Source of the DNA: Laburnicola sp. R22_1
Lineage: Eukaryota > Ascomycota > Dothideomycetes > Pleosporales > Didymosphaeriaceae
Direction: 5' to 3'
Length of the DNA: 64,000 nt
Assembly: GCA_014281115.1 (NCBI GenBank)
Contig: JACONQ010000002.1
Location: 1,736,001-1,800,000 of the forward strand
The notes under the pieces were generated by a model. It worked only from the letters and a program-made list of their open reading frames with translations, was not told the DNA's origin and made no database searches. Shown piece by piece: positions 20,847 through 33,219 of the stretch (position 1 is its first letter; each line of letters opens with the position of its first letter). A program made the translations under genes and the position numbers.

Positions 20847-23800
20847 ATTAAGAGTCTTACTACCTCTACCTTAAACACTAGAACAACTAGAACACTAATA
20901 CAACTTGAGCCGAAACGACGCAACGTCACACAGAACGATCAAAATCCATTAAGATGTTAACTACCCCAAATCGCGACCCCATAGTAATCCTTATGGACTA
21001 TACCTAGTAGATTAAGTAAATCGCATAACTGGAGTCGAAGTGTGTGTCGTTGAACGTCTGGTCAAAGATCGACCCCAAACAGATGGCCCAGCCACTCGCC
21101 GAACCTATCGCCCTAATTAGGCCCTTAATAGTTAGCTATTAAGCAGCTATAGCGGCGATAAACTAACATTAAACCCAATACTAAGCGAATTACGGGCAGC
21201 ACGCAGTAATACCCCCATTTATACTGGCTTGACTATTTAACCTCTTAAATGCTGGCAAGACCTTATACAAAGAAGACATAGACAACTTTAAGTCTATTTT
21301 TAAAGAATATAAGGTTCTTAATTAGAAACATTAATAAGAACAAACCTACTTCTCTTAGGTTACTAACTTTATTTGGACGATAGTATCCTTACACCTATTC
21401 ACTAACTGCTACAAGCCGTCCTAACCATATTAAAGCTAGATAATTAAACTCGCCACTACTATAGGCGTAAGATTAGAGGATAAGCTTAACAAAGCAAGGG
21501 AACAATACTAAGTAGCCTTTAAACTAATAAGGACAATAGCCTATTAGGACACCTGGCTTACTAAAGTGGACCACGCAGTTACAGAAGCCAAAGCGACTAG
21601 TGTACCTGACTGCCTAAACAATTAATTTATTAAGAACGACTTTGTAAAAGCTACAGCAAAGAATTTCTAAGGATGGACAATCTTATTTATAGAAAACGGC
21701 CTCCTAGATCCTATAGTGACGGCCACTAACATGTTCCTATAATTTAGAAAACAAGCTAACCTACTATACCTAGCTAAGAGCAAATTGTCTAGAGCAGCCT
21801 TTGCAGCTGGAGGACTAACCCTCGCTAAAAAAGAAGCTAATAATAATGCTAATACTAAACTAACTTGCGGAAGAGGCCGCAACCAATATTAAAAGCGTAG
21901 TTATTGCGATAGTAATATAATTAACTATATAATGCAGAAGTGTAAGGCTTATAATAGACTATATAATTTTAACAAGTGTTAGTATGCAATGCTAGAGACA
22001 GCGCCTCCAAATTAAAGAGTCTAAAACGGCGTTAAGAGAATGGCTTAAGAAAGGATTAGCAATAATGCTAAACTTTAGGAGGAAATACGCTTAGCGAAAA
22101 GGCCATAATTAAAGACCCTAGCTCTTAAGAAGTCGCACTTAGCGACTCTAATAATAGAAGCTTTTATAGAAGAGTGACTACATAGAAGGCAAATTAGAAA
22201 GGTTAATATTATAATAGCTATCGCCTCTTTTATAATAAAACAGTTAAGGTACCTACTTAAACAATCCTTTATCCTTAACTTAGGGACAACGTGCCATGTA
22301 GCAAATGATATTAGACAATTTACGAACACTTAGCCACTTACACTAGAAGATTTCTTATAGGTAGGGAACTTACGCGTATAGATTATAGCATATAGCTTAC
22401 TATATGTAAGAGTGAAGACTATAGGCTTAACACGCCGCCTTTACCTTAGAGATGTGGCCTTCTGCCCAGACCTACACTGTAACCTTGTCTTATTTAGAGT
22501 ACTCTAACAATAAGGCCTATGGTGGGATACTAAGTCAAACCCTACTATACTACGCCGGTACGATAATAGTGCTGTTGCGCTTCTTGAAGAACGATACGGA
22601 CAATGGGTTATTAAGTACAATAATGTCTCTAAGCCAAAATTAACCTTTGCAACAACTAAAGCACGCACAATTAAGCCGCAACAATAAGCAAGCGGTGAAA
22701 TGTGGCACAAACGACTGGGACACCTAGGACCTTAGGCACTTGAGCACCTCGTGCATTACTCTAAGGGGGTGAAGATTGTTGGCATTCCTACTGTTAAGTG
22801 CGACACATATAGAAGATTAAAGTCTAAGCAACAGATAAGAAGAACCCCCCAAACAATCCTAGAAGGTTTAGGAGAGCGAATAGCCCTAGACTTTCATGAT
22901 TACAAAGAAGGGAGTAACACAAAGAAGAAGAGCCAAATGCTAATTATGTGTAGAGTTACTAGAATGCTATGGGATTTCTATTTTAAAGATAACTAACCTG
23001 CCAGATTAATTATTAAAACCCTCTAAATATTTATCACATTTATAAAGAACTAATTTAGGATTATGGTTAAAGTTATTAAGACTAATAATGAGACGTTTCG
23101 CTTAGCCAAAGCCCAGAGGTGGAGGGACAAGCAAGGTATAGCAGTCGAGCCCTCAGCACCTAATACCCAAGCCCAAAACGGCGGAGCTAAACGCTTAGGG
23201 GGTGTGGTAAAGGAGAAAGCTTGTGCAATGCGCCTTAACGCGAATCTACTATAGGAAGTATGGCCTAAAGTAACTTAAACCGCCGTATACCTATACAATC
23301 AAACACCTAAGTATTCGAATTGCTGGAAGACGCCCTATAAGGCGTTCTTTACCGCTGTCGCCTTTTAAAATGGGATAGACTAAACTAATCCCATCTACAA
23401 GCATATGGTTGCAAGGCCTTTGCTATGACGGATAATACGAAGCGTGGCAAAGGACGTCTATAAAGACTCAACCCAAAGGCATGGATTAGATACTTAGTGG
23501 GTTACCTTTCCTTAAACATCTTTAGGATATGGATACCGTTAATAGGCAAGGTTATTAGCACCTGCGACGTAGTGTTTAACAAAGATAGCATCTTTAATAG
23601 AGACATAAAACACATTATAGACAATTTTATGCATAGTACTCTTAAAGAAATTGTAACTTGGATTAGGACAATAGAGCTACCGCCTTTACTATTATAACAG
23701 AACGATGCTACAAGCAGGTTCTATAAGGATGAAGCGACAGACGACTCTCCTTCTAAGCAAGTGGGGACACCCCAGTACGACGAGTGCGGGAGGAAGGTTA

Positions 23801-24410
23801 TACTCTACCTGACGCCGCTAAGTATACCACCACTAGCAGCCTTATTAGCGCAACTAATGAGCTCAGATGGATACGAGCAGTGCCCTAACTCGCTGCCCAG
23901 CGCTAGAGATAATTATGAGCTAGATCTAGCCCTGCCTCGCCCTAGAGGAATACAGCCTGTTAAGAGAGCCCTCCTGCGTGAAGAGGAAGGAAAGCTAGTT
24001 AATCCCTAGTTGCCCCTCTCTTACAATCTAGACAGACTCTAATCTCCACTTAGTTCCTTACCTAGTAAAGCGAAAGCCACTACACTATAGGCCGCAGCCT
24101 TTATAGCTAGTACTAAAGTAGGTTATATTTGTAAAGTAGAGGGGAAGAAACTAGATAACATAAGCATTAAACGCATAATAATAAAAGGCTATCAGCCTTA
24201 TTACAGCGAACTGTCACCAGCACCTCCTCTAAACGGGCTCAAGCCTACGTACCCACTCTACATGCTCTTTAAGAAAGCCAAGGAAGAATACCTTAATAGC
24301 CACAAACAAACAAAATTATAGACTAAGGTGCCTACTATTTAGGCAAGACAAGAAGGGATCTAAATACTAGATTTAATGTGGGTATACACCTACAAGCTTA
24401 ATTAGCACTA

Positions 24411-26198
24411 AGCTAGCGCAGCCGGTTGTGAGACACCCAGGGATATGAGACACCGCGCAGAAATCCTCCACCCTTTAAAAAATCGCGATAATTGATTCAG
24501 CGTAATTACAATTGCCACTCACTACACATAGATTGCAGAGTTTTAGCTGCTACTTCTGCTGCTAGTTTTTCTGCCTCCTTTTCTTTGTTAGGACTATTGT
24601 TTTGTTGCTCTATAAGCTTAGAGGCCTCTATTGCTATCTTAATCGTATCTACGTTGGCAAAGCGTTGATTTGGGTCCATACGAACCCTCTTTTGTGGTGC
24701 TTGAGGCTTAAGAGCCTTAAGTTGGCTCTGCAATTATTTGTTCTCTGCTTCTAGCGCTACTAAGCGAGTATTTGCAACTGCAATTGCCTTGCTAGCTTTT
24801 TTAAATAGTTGGTGAACCTTTCGGCCTATACTCTGCTCTTTGTGAAGCGCTTGCTGAGCTATAAACAGATTATGAGGGCCGTGGGGGGTAGAGAGATAGC
24901 TCTTGATTAGTTGTTGAGCTTGATTCTGGCGAGGTGGCGTAACAGGCCTTTGAGCGACTTGAGATGAGTTAATTACTCGCTTAATGTTTAATAGGCAGAT
25001 GCCTGCAGTAGCCTATCCAGCGCGAATAACTCTCTTAGTGATTGCACCCTCTTTGGTAACGTGGTAGGCAGTAATAAAGCGTTCCTTTTTAACTAGGGCA
25101 GCATTATTAAGGTGCGATAACTCCTGGATCTGCTGGCGATAGAATTGTTTTACTACTGAGAAAACAGAGAGATTTAGGGGCTGCAGAACGTGAGATGAGT
25201 GAGTAGGGAGAAATAGAAGCCTGACTTTATTCTGCTTGCAGATCCACAGGAAGTCTAGGTCTATATAGCTGCTGTGGCTATCCAAAATCAGCATCCTCTA
25301 GCGATCCTCTAAGGGCGCAGTTTCTGGCAGAAATACGCATTGCAGCCACTTAATGCTAATCGCATTAGATGTCTAGCTATTCTCTAAGGTTGCGTATAGC
25401 CAGTTAGGTATTATTAATAGAAACTAGGTGCTCTATAGGTGTTTGCCTTTAAAAATAACCGCAGGCCTTAGCTTCTTGCCTATTGCCAAAACGCACTCGA
25501 TTATTGACGCCCACTTATAATTCTCTAGCGACTAATAGTAAGCCTTTGTTTTCTGGCTGTCTGCGAGTACTCTGGTGTTTGCACATACACCTAGGGCCTT
25601 GCCAGTCTTATCCATATTCTATGTATCCTTATTGCGTATGTTTAGCTCAACGCGAAGCTGCTCATAGAGCTTAAGAAACTTGCGTATTGCCTCCTAAGTT
25701 GCTCCCTTAGCTCTCGCAGCCTTAATCTTCCTACCCACAATAGAGGCGACGCGTGGGTTGCGTTTGATGAAGTGGGATATCCAGTGTTTACCCACTAACG
25801 TGGGCTCGCCGTTCATCCTTAGGATTCGATTCGCCATTTCTCGTGTACGAGCGTGAGAAGGAGGATACCCGCGTGCGTCCTCTTCAAGTATCCATTGTAC
25901 AAGGAAGTCCTCTTGTTGTGGAGTTAATCGTTGCTGGTATACGTGGCTGTTTTGCCAGTTTTGTGAACCGCGTACGCGCCTCAAGAGCGTGGCTAGGGGG
26001 ATGTTGTGTGCCTTTGCAGCAGCTCGTTGACTAGGAAAAACGCCAGCATTAAGATCGGTAATAGCTGCTTGAATTGCTGCCTCACGATTGGCTATTTTAG
26101 TAGGGTGGATGTGGAGATATCGCGATTTTTTTGAGGGGTGGAGGATTTCTGCGCGGTGTCTCATATCCCTGGGTGTCTCACAACCGGCTGCGCTAGCT
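24411..26198 (-). mobile_element. pogo-like DNA transposon A (1,788 bp) nested in Copia RT
   Basis: TIRs begin AGCTAGCGCAGCCGGTTGTG and extend at least 70 bp, with a TA duplicate on each side (24409-24410 and 26199-26200). Removing the element and one TA rejoins the Copia reverse transcriptase sequence. It shares the terminal AGCTAGCGCA with element B (33220-35009) and has nearly the same length, so the two are sister families. Confidence 0.93.
24509..26164 (-). pseudogene. Degenerate pogo-like transposase (element A)
   Basis: The minus-strand frame at 26164-25694 encodes a psq-type helix-turn-helix (IQAAITDLNAGVFPSQRAAA) and a CENP-B-like segment (LTPQQEDFLVQWILEEDARG). The middle is interrupted by stops. 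Frame 25294-25013 contains LILDSHSSYIDLDFLW and HVLQPLNLSVF, the second catalytic region, with Asn where the third Asp is expected. The C-terminal 24733-24506 is charged coiled coil. The transposase is inactive. Confidence 0.87.
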
Positions 26199-27695
26199 TA
26201 CTACTTCTAGAAGTATAAGGCAAGACTAGTTGTCCAAGGCAATTAATAGAACAATGTTACCGCCTAAGAGACCTATGCCGCCACACTTGTAGGAAGATTG
26301 TTTAGGATGCTAATGGCTATTACTACTTAGTTTAACCTAGAGCTAAAGCAGTACAATATGACTAACGCTTTTGTACATACATTGATTAATTGTGTTATCT
26401 ATATGCGAATACCACGCGGGTATACACGTTTAGGCACGACACTTCAGCTTTAAAAGGCGCTATATAGCCTGCGAATCTTACCCTTACTATGGCAAAGGGA
26501 CTTCACTGCCTACCTTATAGAGCTTGGTTTCTCTATAGTTTTACACGAACTATATTGTATGGTACGAAAAGGGGTGTTTATCTTCTTCTACGTTGATGAT
26601 ATTATTCTCGCGTATCACCCACGAAACTGTACACTAGCAGACCAGGTTGTGAAGGATCTCTAGAAGAAATACAGCCTAACAGGAGGAGGGGATTTAAGAT
26701 AGTTCCTTAGAATAGAGGTGATAAGAGACTAAACCTAGTAGAAGATATAGCTATTATAAGCCGCGTATATTAACAAAATTGTCTAACTCGCAACTGATTA
26801 TAACCTTCGCCACAATACCCTAATGGCTCGAATAGAGCTTACTGGCCGCATTGACCTCGCAATACATAGAGAGATTAACCTATACTAACGCAAAATTGGC
26901 TCCCTACTCTTTATAGCGGTGAATACACGCCCTAACGTTGCATTTGCTATCTTATAACTTGTCCGCTTCCTTACTAATCTAAGCCTAACATATTAATAAG
27001 CAACTAACCGCGTCCTCTTATACCTACACTCTACACAAATATACGCCCTAGAGTTTAGAGGAGACAATAGTCTTATTATAGCTAGCAACGCATTGTTTGT
27101 AGACAACACAATAAATAGAAAGAGTTCCTAAGGGTACGCAATTAAACTATTTAGCGGTTTTATCGCCTGGCGAGCTAATAAGTAGGACACGGTTACTACT
27201 TTAACAACTAAGGCAGAGCTCCTAGCACTATCCTAAGTAGCTAAGGAAGCTATATTTACGCGGATGCTACTTAACAAACTTTAAGTAACACTAGAAGACC
27301 TAGTAATTACTATTCAGTGCGACAACAAGCAGACAATTTGGCTAATTAACGAGGAGATCTCTTAGCTAATAACCAAGCTCCGATATGTGGATATCCACAA
27401 TTACTAGCTACAACAGGAGGCAAAAAGGAAGTCAATTAGAGTAACATATGCCCCCTTAAGCGATATAATTGCTAATAGATTTACTAAGACCCTTCCTATT
27501 AGGACCTGGCCCTAGTTCCTAAGTTAAGTAGGACTGGCAAACGTAAAGGACCGCATAATTGTAGAGCAAGGAGAAATAGATGCGATAACACAAAAGATTA
27601 AAGCCTTAGGGAGAATAGTAAATACTAAGACATCCTAAATTACCTAAGAATAAATAGTAAACAGCTTAAGGCAAGGTCGCCAAGCTAAGGGAGTG

Positions 27696-27913
27696 TGTCA
27701 GATTGGATAGGTAATCTAAACAACTATCGTGAGTAGTAGGAGAGAGATGAAACAGCCCCTACCTAAATAGGGATAGTATGGAGGATTAGCCAAGAACCAA
27801 AACAGCGCACAAGCAGACCTCTAGAGGAAGGACACCCTTAAGAACAACAACAACCAACATTACGCATTATTAAGATATGGACTTTATTTATTAATAAACC
27901 CTTTAATCTAATA
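27696..27913 (+). repeat. 3' LTR of Copia family 2 (218 bp)
   Basis: Starts TGTCAGATTGGATAGGTAAT, preceded by a purine-rich tract (aagctaagggagtg), and is followed by the atatt target copy. Confidence 0.92.
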
Positions 27914-27918
27914 ATATT

Positions 27919-29056
27919 AGAAGCCTACTATATTTACTATAGGTAATAGCCAAAATCTACTATTATGTGTAGAGAATATTAAGTACACTTTAACTATTCT
28001 AATATACATAAAAGCTATACTAAATAGCTACGCCTATATAATTAAGATACCTAGTAATAAACAAAGAGGGTAAATAATAAAGAAAAAGGTGTTTATAATA
28101 GTTATAGAGATATAATACTACTAAAACTTATTAGAATAATATTTTAAATATAATTCTTAATAAATACGTTTAAAATAAGTTTCTAATATAATTTTTAATA
28201 AATAAGTTTAGAACATAATTCTAATATATTTTAGTTCTAATACTCTAAAAAGCTTATTTATAAGAAATATTATATAATATTTAACTTTTTAATAGTATAG
28301 TATAAAGAATAAAATACTCTTATATAGATATAAAACACTATAAATACCTTCTAAATATATTACGCAATTATTCTTATAATAAAGTAAATAAAGAGTTATA
28401 TAGTAAAATAAAATAACTCTAAGTTAGAGAGCCTAAAGAAAGCTATAGTATTAAAGAGGCTAGAGAGTAAGAACTAGAATATACTTTAAATATATTTTTA
28501 ATATATTTACACTTAATAGAGTATATATTAGTATACTAAAGCGATTTAAAAGAGGGGCTTATAGTGTCTATAGAAGAGCTAGTTTCCTACCTATTTTAAA
28601 GTAGTTTTAAAAACTAGTATACTCTCTAAAATATATTTATAACGTAATTAGAACTTATTTTAATATATTTAGTTAATTATTAGTAACTAAAAGTGGTTTA
28701 TTTACTATGCTAATTGTACGTATTAGAATTGCTATTAAAAGAATTATTTTTCTATATTATACTAAATAAACTAGATATTACGCATTTATAATCTTATTTT
28801 TTAAATAAATTATCTTTTAAATATATTATATAAAGGAAGTGCAATATTATTAAGTCTACGCTTATAACAGTTTAAAAAAATAGTATATATAACTAGAATA
28901 TATTTTAAATATATTCTAATTATATTTAAGGCGTTAATTACCCTTAAGGTTAGAGAAAGGTTATCTATAGTAGGGACTGTCCTGTTACCTTTTATATTCT
29001 AATTTTATTAGATTTTAAAAACACTCCTTATATTATTTTAAACTTATTTAGAATAT
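27919..29056. other. AT-rich filler without recognisable genes
   Basis: Strongly AT-rich with repeated motifs such as tatatttagaat. No open frame, TIR or LTR is evident. It is probably old RIP-degraded repeat DNA. Confidence 0.6.
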
Positions 29057-29063
29057 ATAACTA

Positions 29064-30154
29064 CCGTCGGCTTGCTGAATACCTTTTTTAACCTTTTTTT
29101 AGTTTGAGGTTAAAGTAGATTGAGATGGAAGGTCATATGTACTACTATGTACCGTAACTAATTCTAATTGAAGACTAACCTCGAACACCTTGATAACCCC
29201 ACACCCTGTAAGCTTCCAACCCATGCAAGGTTCACTCACGCTGTACACAGCACACCTGGCATGTCGCCACCGCCATTGTTGGTCATCCGCGCTCGCGCCG
29301 CTACGCGGCGTACTCACTTAGATAAGCCGACTCGATGGCGACAACAGCCAGGAGGATCTCGCGGATCTATGCGACGCTCTTGCCACACTAGAGCTTGTTA
29401 ATAAAGACCTCATCGTCCTCTTGCATCCCCTACCAAAGGATTCTATTACTAATAAGGAGCAATTGCGTCCACTAGAGTGGGAATATAGTCTGGCCATCCT
29501 TTGCAAACTGGATCAGCTGCCAGCCCAACTAGTATACGTGGATAGCGTTATGAATGGTTAAGTATACCCGTCCATCGCGCTAGACAAGCATCTTATAGAC
29601 AGAATGGAACTCCGGCGTAGCCATATTAGCGGCAGCGGCGCGAATCTTCGGCGTGTACTTTTCGGCGATGGCGAGTACTTCTTTGGGGACGACGTTAATG
29701 CCTAGATAGATGGCAGGGCTTAGAGAGATAGTGGGAACTTTGTTAAGGACAACCTCGATGCGGCGATGGAGCGATAGTGTATCTGGTACGTGTTACCCTC
29801 GTCCCACTACTCACAAGAAACATACCTGTCGACGTGTTGACTTGTGTTGTTTGCGACAATCTAGATAGCGGTTTGCGACTTAGGATGGCGGAGGAAAGAT
29901 GGCTTACAGCGTGGCTGCGCTGAAGTCTTATCTCCCCCAAAGTTCCAAGTGGCCTCTTCGTGAAGATTTTGCTTGTGGGAGCAGCCCCGCGCCAAGACCG
30001 CCAAGCTCGCTTAGCAGTTCGAACGCGCTTTTTTTTGTCATCACCTTTTTTACGCTCTTTTTAATTACTAAGCAGGGGGCTCTGCTTTTTTTGTCATGTT
30101 ATTTGAGATGAAAGCCTTTGTTGTGCTACCCCTAGGTAGTTAATTTAACGCCAC
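29064..30154 (+). mobile_element. 1.1-kb retroposon-like element, little mutated copy
   Basis: A GC-balanced island of about 1.09 kb inside AT-rich DNA, flanked by ataacta (29057-29063 and 30155-30161). Its last 100 or so bases match the short repeats at 14960-15066 and 49239-49366. The whole element recurs in inverted orientation, RIP-degraded, from 30561. It holds a start-less open frame of 79 codons on plus (29322-29561) and one of about 68 codons on minus (about 29583-29790), neither recognised. CTACCCCTAGGTAG near its 3' end can form a hairpin. The TSD and family-wide 5' truncation suggest non-LTR-type retroposition, but no reverse transcriptase is visible, so it is probably non-autonomous. 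Confidence 0.7.
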
Positions 30155-31601
30155 ATAACTATATCCCCCCCCTCTATATATACTAAGGGAAAAGCAACTA
30201 ACTAATATTAAAAATATTCTCTATCTAATATTAACACTCCACCTTATAAGATATAAGCTTACTTTAATATATTTAGAATAAGTTCCTAATATATTATAGC
30301 ACAATTTATTAATTCTCTATAGTTAGCTATATTTTTATCCTTAAGAGGCCTCTCTAGTATTAAAGACTTAAGCGTTATTTTCGCAAATAAAGATTAAATT
30401 AACTAAATTATTAAAAAGAAGAAGCTTATATAATTTTCTTATAAAAGTAGTATTAAATTAATTTTCTTCTAGTAGAAAACGCTAGATAAAGATCCTAATA
30501 TAGTAAAATACCTTCTTAATATATTTAGAACGTGTTCTTTAATATTTAATAGTTATATATGTGTGGCGTTAATTCTACCTAGGAGTAGAATAATAAAGGC
30601 TTTTATCTTAAATAATATAATAAAAAAGTAGAGCCTCCTACTTAGTAATTAAAAAGAGCGTAAAAGGTAATTAGATATAAAAAAAGCGCGTTTAAACTGC
30701 TAAGCAAGCTTAGTAGTCTTGGCGCGAGGCTTCTATAAGCAAATTTTTTACAAAGAGGCTACTTAGAACTTTAGGGGATAAAACTTAGACGTAGGCATAC
30801 TATAAGCTATTTCTTTTACTATTCTAATTATTATAAACAATATAAGTTAATATATTAATAGGTACGTACTACTTTATAAGTAAAATAAAAGTAACACATA
30901 CTAGATACACTATTACTCTATTATTATATTAAGGTTATCCTTAACAAATCTTTTATTATTGCTGTAGCTTTCCGCCCTACTATTTACCTAGAGATTAATA
31001 GCGGCCTTGCTAACGCTAAGATACTTACTAACGCTAAAAAGTACACGCTAGAGTTCTATATAACTATTACCTGGATAATAACTACGCTAAAGTTCTATTT
31101 TATCTATAAGCTTGCCTAGCGTAAGGAACAGGTATACTTAACTATTTATAAGGCTATTCTTATCTACTAGTTAGGTTGGCAAATAGTCTAGTTTACTAAG
31201 GATAGAATAATTATATTTCTACACTAGTAGACGCAATTACTTCTTATTAGTAACTAAATCTAAGAGGGAAGGTAAAAAGTAGAGGATAAGGTATTTATTA
31301 ATAAGCTCTAGTATAATAAAAGCATTATATAGATTCGCAAGATCCTTCTAGCTATTATTACTATTATTACTATTAAGTTAGCTTATCTAAGTAAGTATGC
31401 CGTATAAGCGGCGTGCAAGTGTAAATAACTAATAATAGTAGTAGTAATAAGCTAGGTGTGCTATATATAGCGTAAGTAAATCTTATATAGGTTAGAAGCT
31501 TATAAGGTATAAATAGAGTGCAAGTAAGTTTAAACTACTATCGCGTTATTAGGTAGTATTTAAGATTAGTCTTTAATTAGAATTAAGTACCGTATATAGT
31601 A

Positions 31602-31748
31602 TGAGAGAATCTAGTCCTAATTAGAACTTAGTAGAAAGATAGATTAAGTTTTTAGTACTTAAAAAAAGAAATCGCCTATTAAATTCTTAAGAGCTAATTA
31701 GGTACTAGCTTACTATATAACCTATATAGTGGAGTTTATTCTACTATA
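31602..31748 (-). repeat. Gypsy LTR (3' in element polarity)
   Basis: 147 bp, direct copy of 48331-48477. On the minus strand it ends ...TCTCA, keeping the canonical CA terminus. Confidence 0.82.
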
Positions 31749-33219
31749 CACCTTCTTACCTATAAAAGGTTAGCCTTATTAAGCTTTATACTAAATACTC
31801 TTCTAGAAAATACTCTAAATATTTTATAGCGCCTCTTACTAGTAAGTAGAGGTTAGGCCCACCTCTAATAGCAAGCTTCGCTAATTATCTAGCTTTATAT
31901 AACTTTAAATAATAGCCTACAAACGCCTACTTATGTTTATTACTAACCTGCCTATTCTACTTACTCTTCGCACTCTTATAATTTTCCTATAGTTTAGCTT
32001 CTTGTCCTCCTAAACCCTAAACTATTCTTAAGCCTTTACTTAGCCTACCTTATTATGCCTTCCTATCTTTAGATTAACTATACCCTAAGCGCCTACGCAT
32101 TTAGCCGCCTTAGTTCTAGTAGTAGTAGCGGTAGTAGTAAGCCTCCTTATTAAGGCAATAATAGTATAGGCTCTAGTAGTTTTAACTTCCTACTAGTACC
32201 TAAAAAGCTCTTTATTAGCGTATTTAATACCTTTTTATTTCTGCGTAAGTCTCTCGCACTCTAATAGTCTCTTAGGCTAATCTCTAGAAAGTAATTTCTC
32301 TCTTAGACGCACGTATTAGCTTTAATATAATAGTCTAAGTTTTTGTAGCTCTTAGGTAGAGCGTTAGTAATAATAATAACCTACCTCGCAGTTTGCAACC
32401 CTAAGTAAATAGTTAAGATAATTTTACACTTTAGTTAGACTATAACTCTAATAAACTTATAATTAACGCCGTGCTTTTTTATTTTCTCTACTATAGTTAG
32501 AAAGCGCAATAATATAACACTAATAATAAGCGAGTTATATTCTACTAGGCCTAATAGTTTAAATTATTAAATAATAAAGGCCCTTATTCTATATACTTAC
32601 TAAGCCTATTTGCTGCTGCTACCTAAGAATATATTAACTTTACCTATTCCCCTATTATAGGCAATAACACTCTGTTCTATAATAGGTGCCTACTAGCACA
32701 GTATTAGTGTTTTTAATTCGCTAATAATAATATAAAACTACTATTTAGTAGTATATATATAGCCTACTTTATTTATAATAAAAGCGCCCTATACTCTTTT
32801 ATTCTAAATATGCTACGCTATTCCTCTCTTTATAGGCATATACCTTAAATGCCTCTTAAATTAACTATTAAATAGGCCTTTATTCTTTACCTTTTAATTC
32901 TTTTTTTACGCGTTAAGTACGCATTATAAACCTTAATGCTTAGATCTAAGTAACACTTAGCTTTCTAAAAGCAATATTTATATTAAAGGGCCTTATAATT
33001 AGTAATAACCTTAAATTTCTACCTTAGTTAACCCCTAACTCTCTAATTCTATATCCTTTAGCTTTGCCCTTAGACACTATTTATCTAGCTTCTTTCTAGT
33101 CTTCTTTTTATGTAAGCTTTACCACTACACGTACCTATACTTCTAACTAGTTTAGAGCACTTACTTACTAGAATACTCTAAAGATAGGCCTATTAGCTTC
33201 TTAGATAGTTCTAGTACTA

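Larger units (their letters stand above)
20885..27690 (+). pseudogene. Degenerate Copia Gag-Pol (family 2)
   Basis: The recognisable plus-strand pieces, in order, are a Gag zinc-knuckle remnant near 21900, a GAG-pre-integrase/integrase segment around 22740-23250 (GLGERIALDF, LWDFYFKDN, PNTQAQNGGAKRLGGV), and the start of reverse transcriptase near 24380. After the inserted DNA transposon come the FFYVDDIILAY box near 26585 and an RNase H segment around 27190-27490 (TTKAELLAL, CDNKQTIWL). Dozens of stops make it non-functional. The RT continues across the insertion: coding similarity resumes one base pair after the TA duplicate. Confidence 0.85.
20629..27913 (+). mobile_element. RIP-degraded Copia retrotransposon, family 2, with nested DNA transposon
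   Basis: LTRs of 218 bp (20629-20846 and 27696-27913) start TGTCAGATT and are flanked by the perfect 5-bp duplication atatt (20624-20628 and 27914-27918). The total is 7,285 bp, about 5.5 kb without the inserted pogo-like element at 24411-26198. The interior matches the Copia element at 57727-62884 in layout and protein fragments but is thick with TAG/TAA. Many CAG and CAA codons have become TAG and TAA, the RIP signature. Confidence 0.93.

Noticed and set aside
29899..30111. 70-codon ORF MAYSVAALKSYLPQ...
   Set aside because: It runs through the conserved non-coding end of the retroposon family, including its T-rich tracts; other copies do not keep it open.
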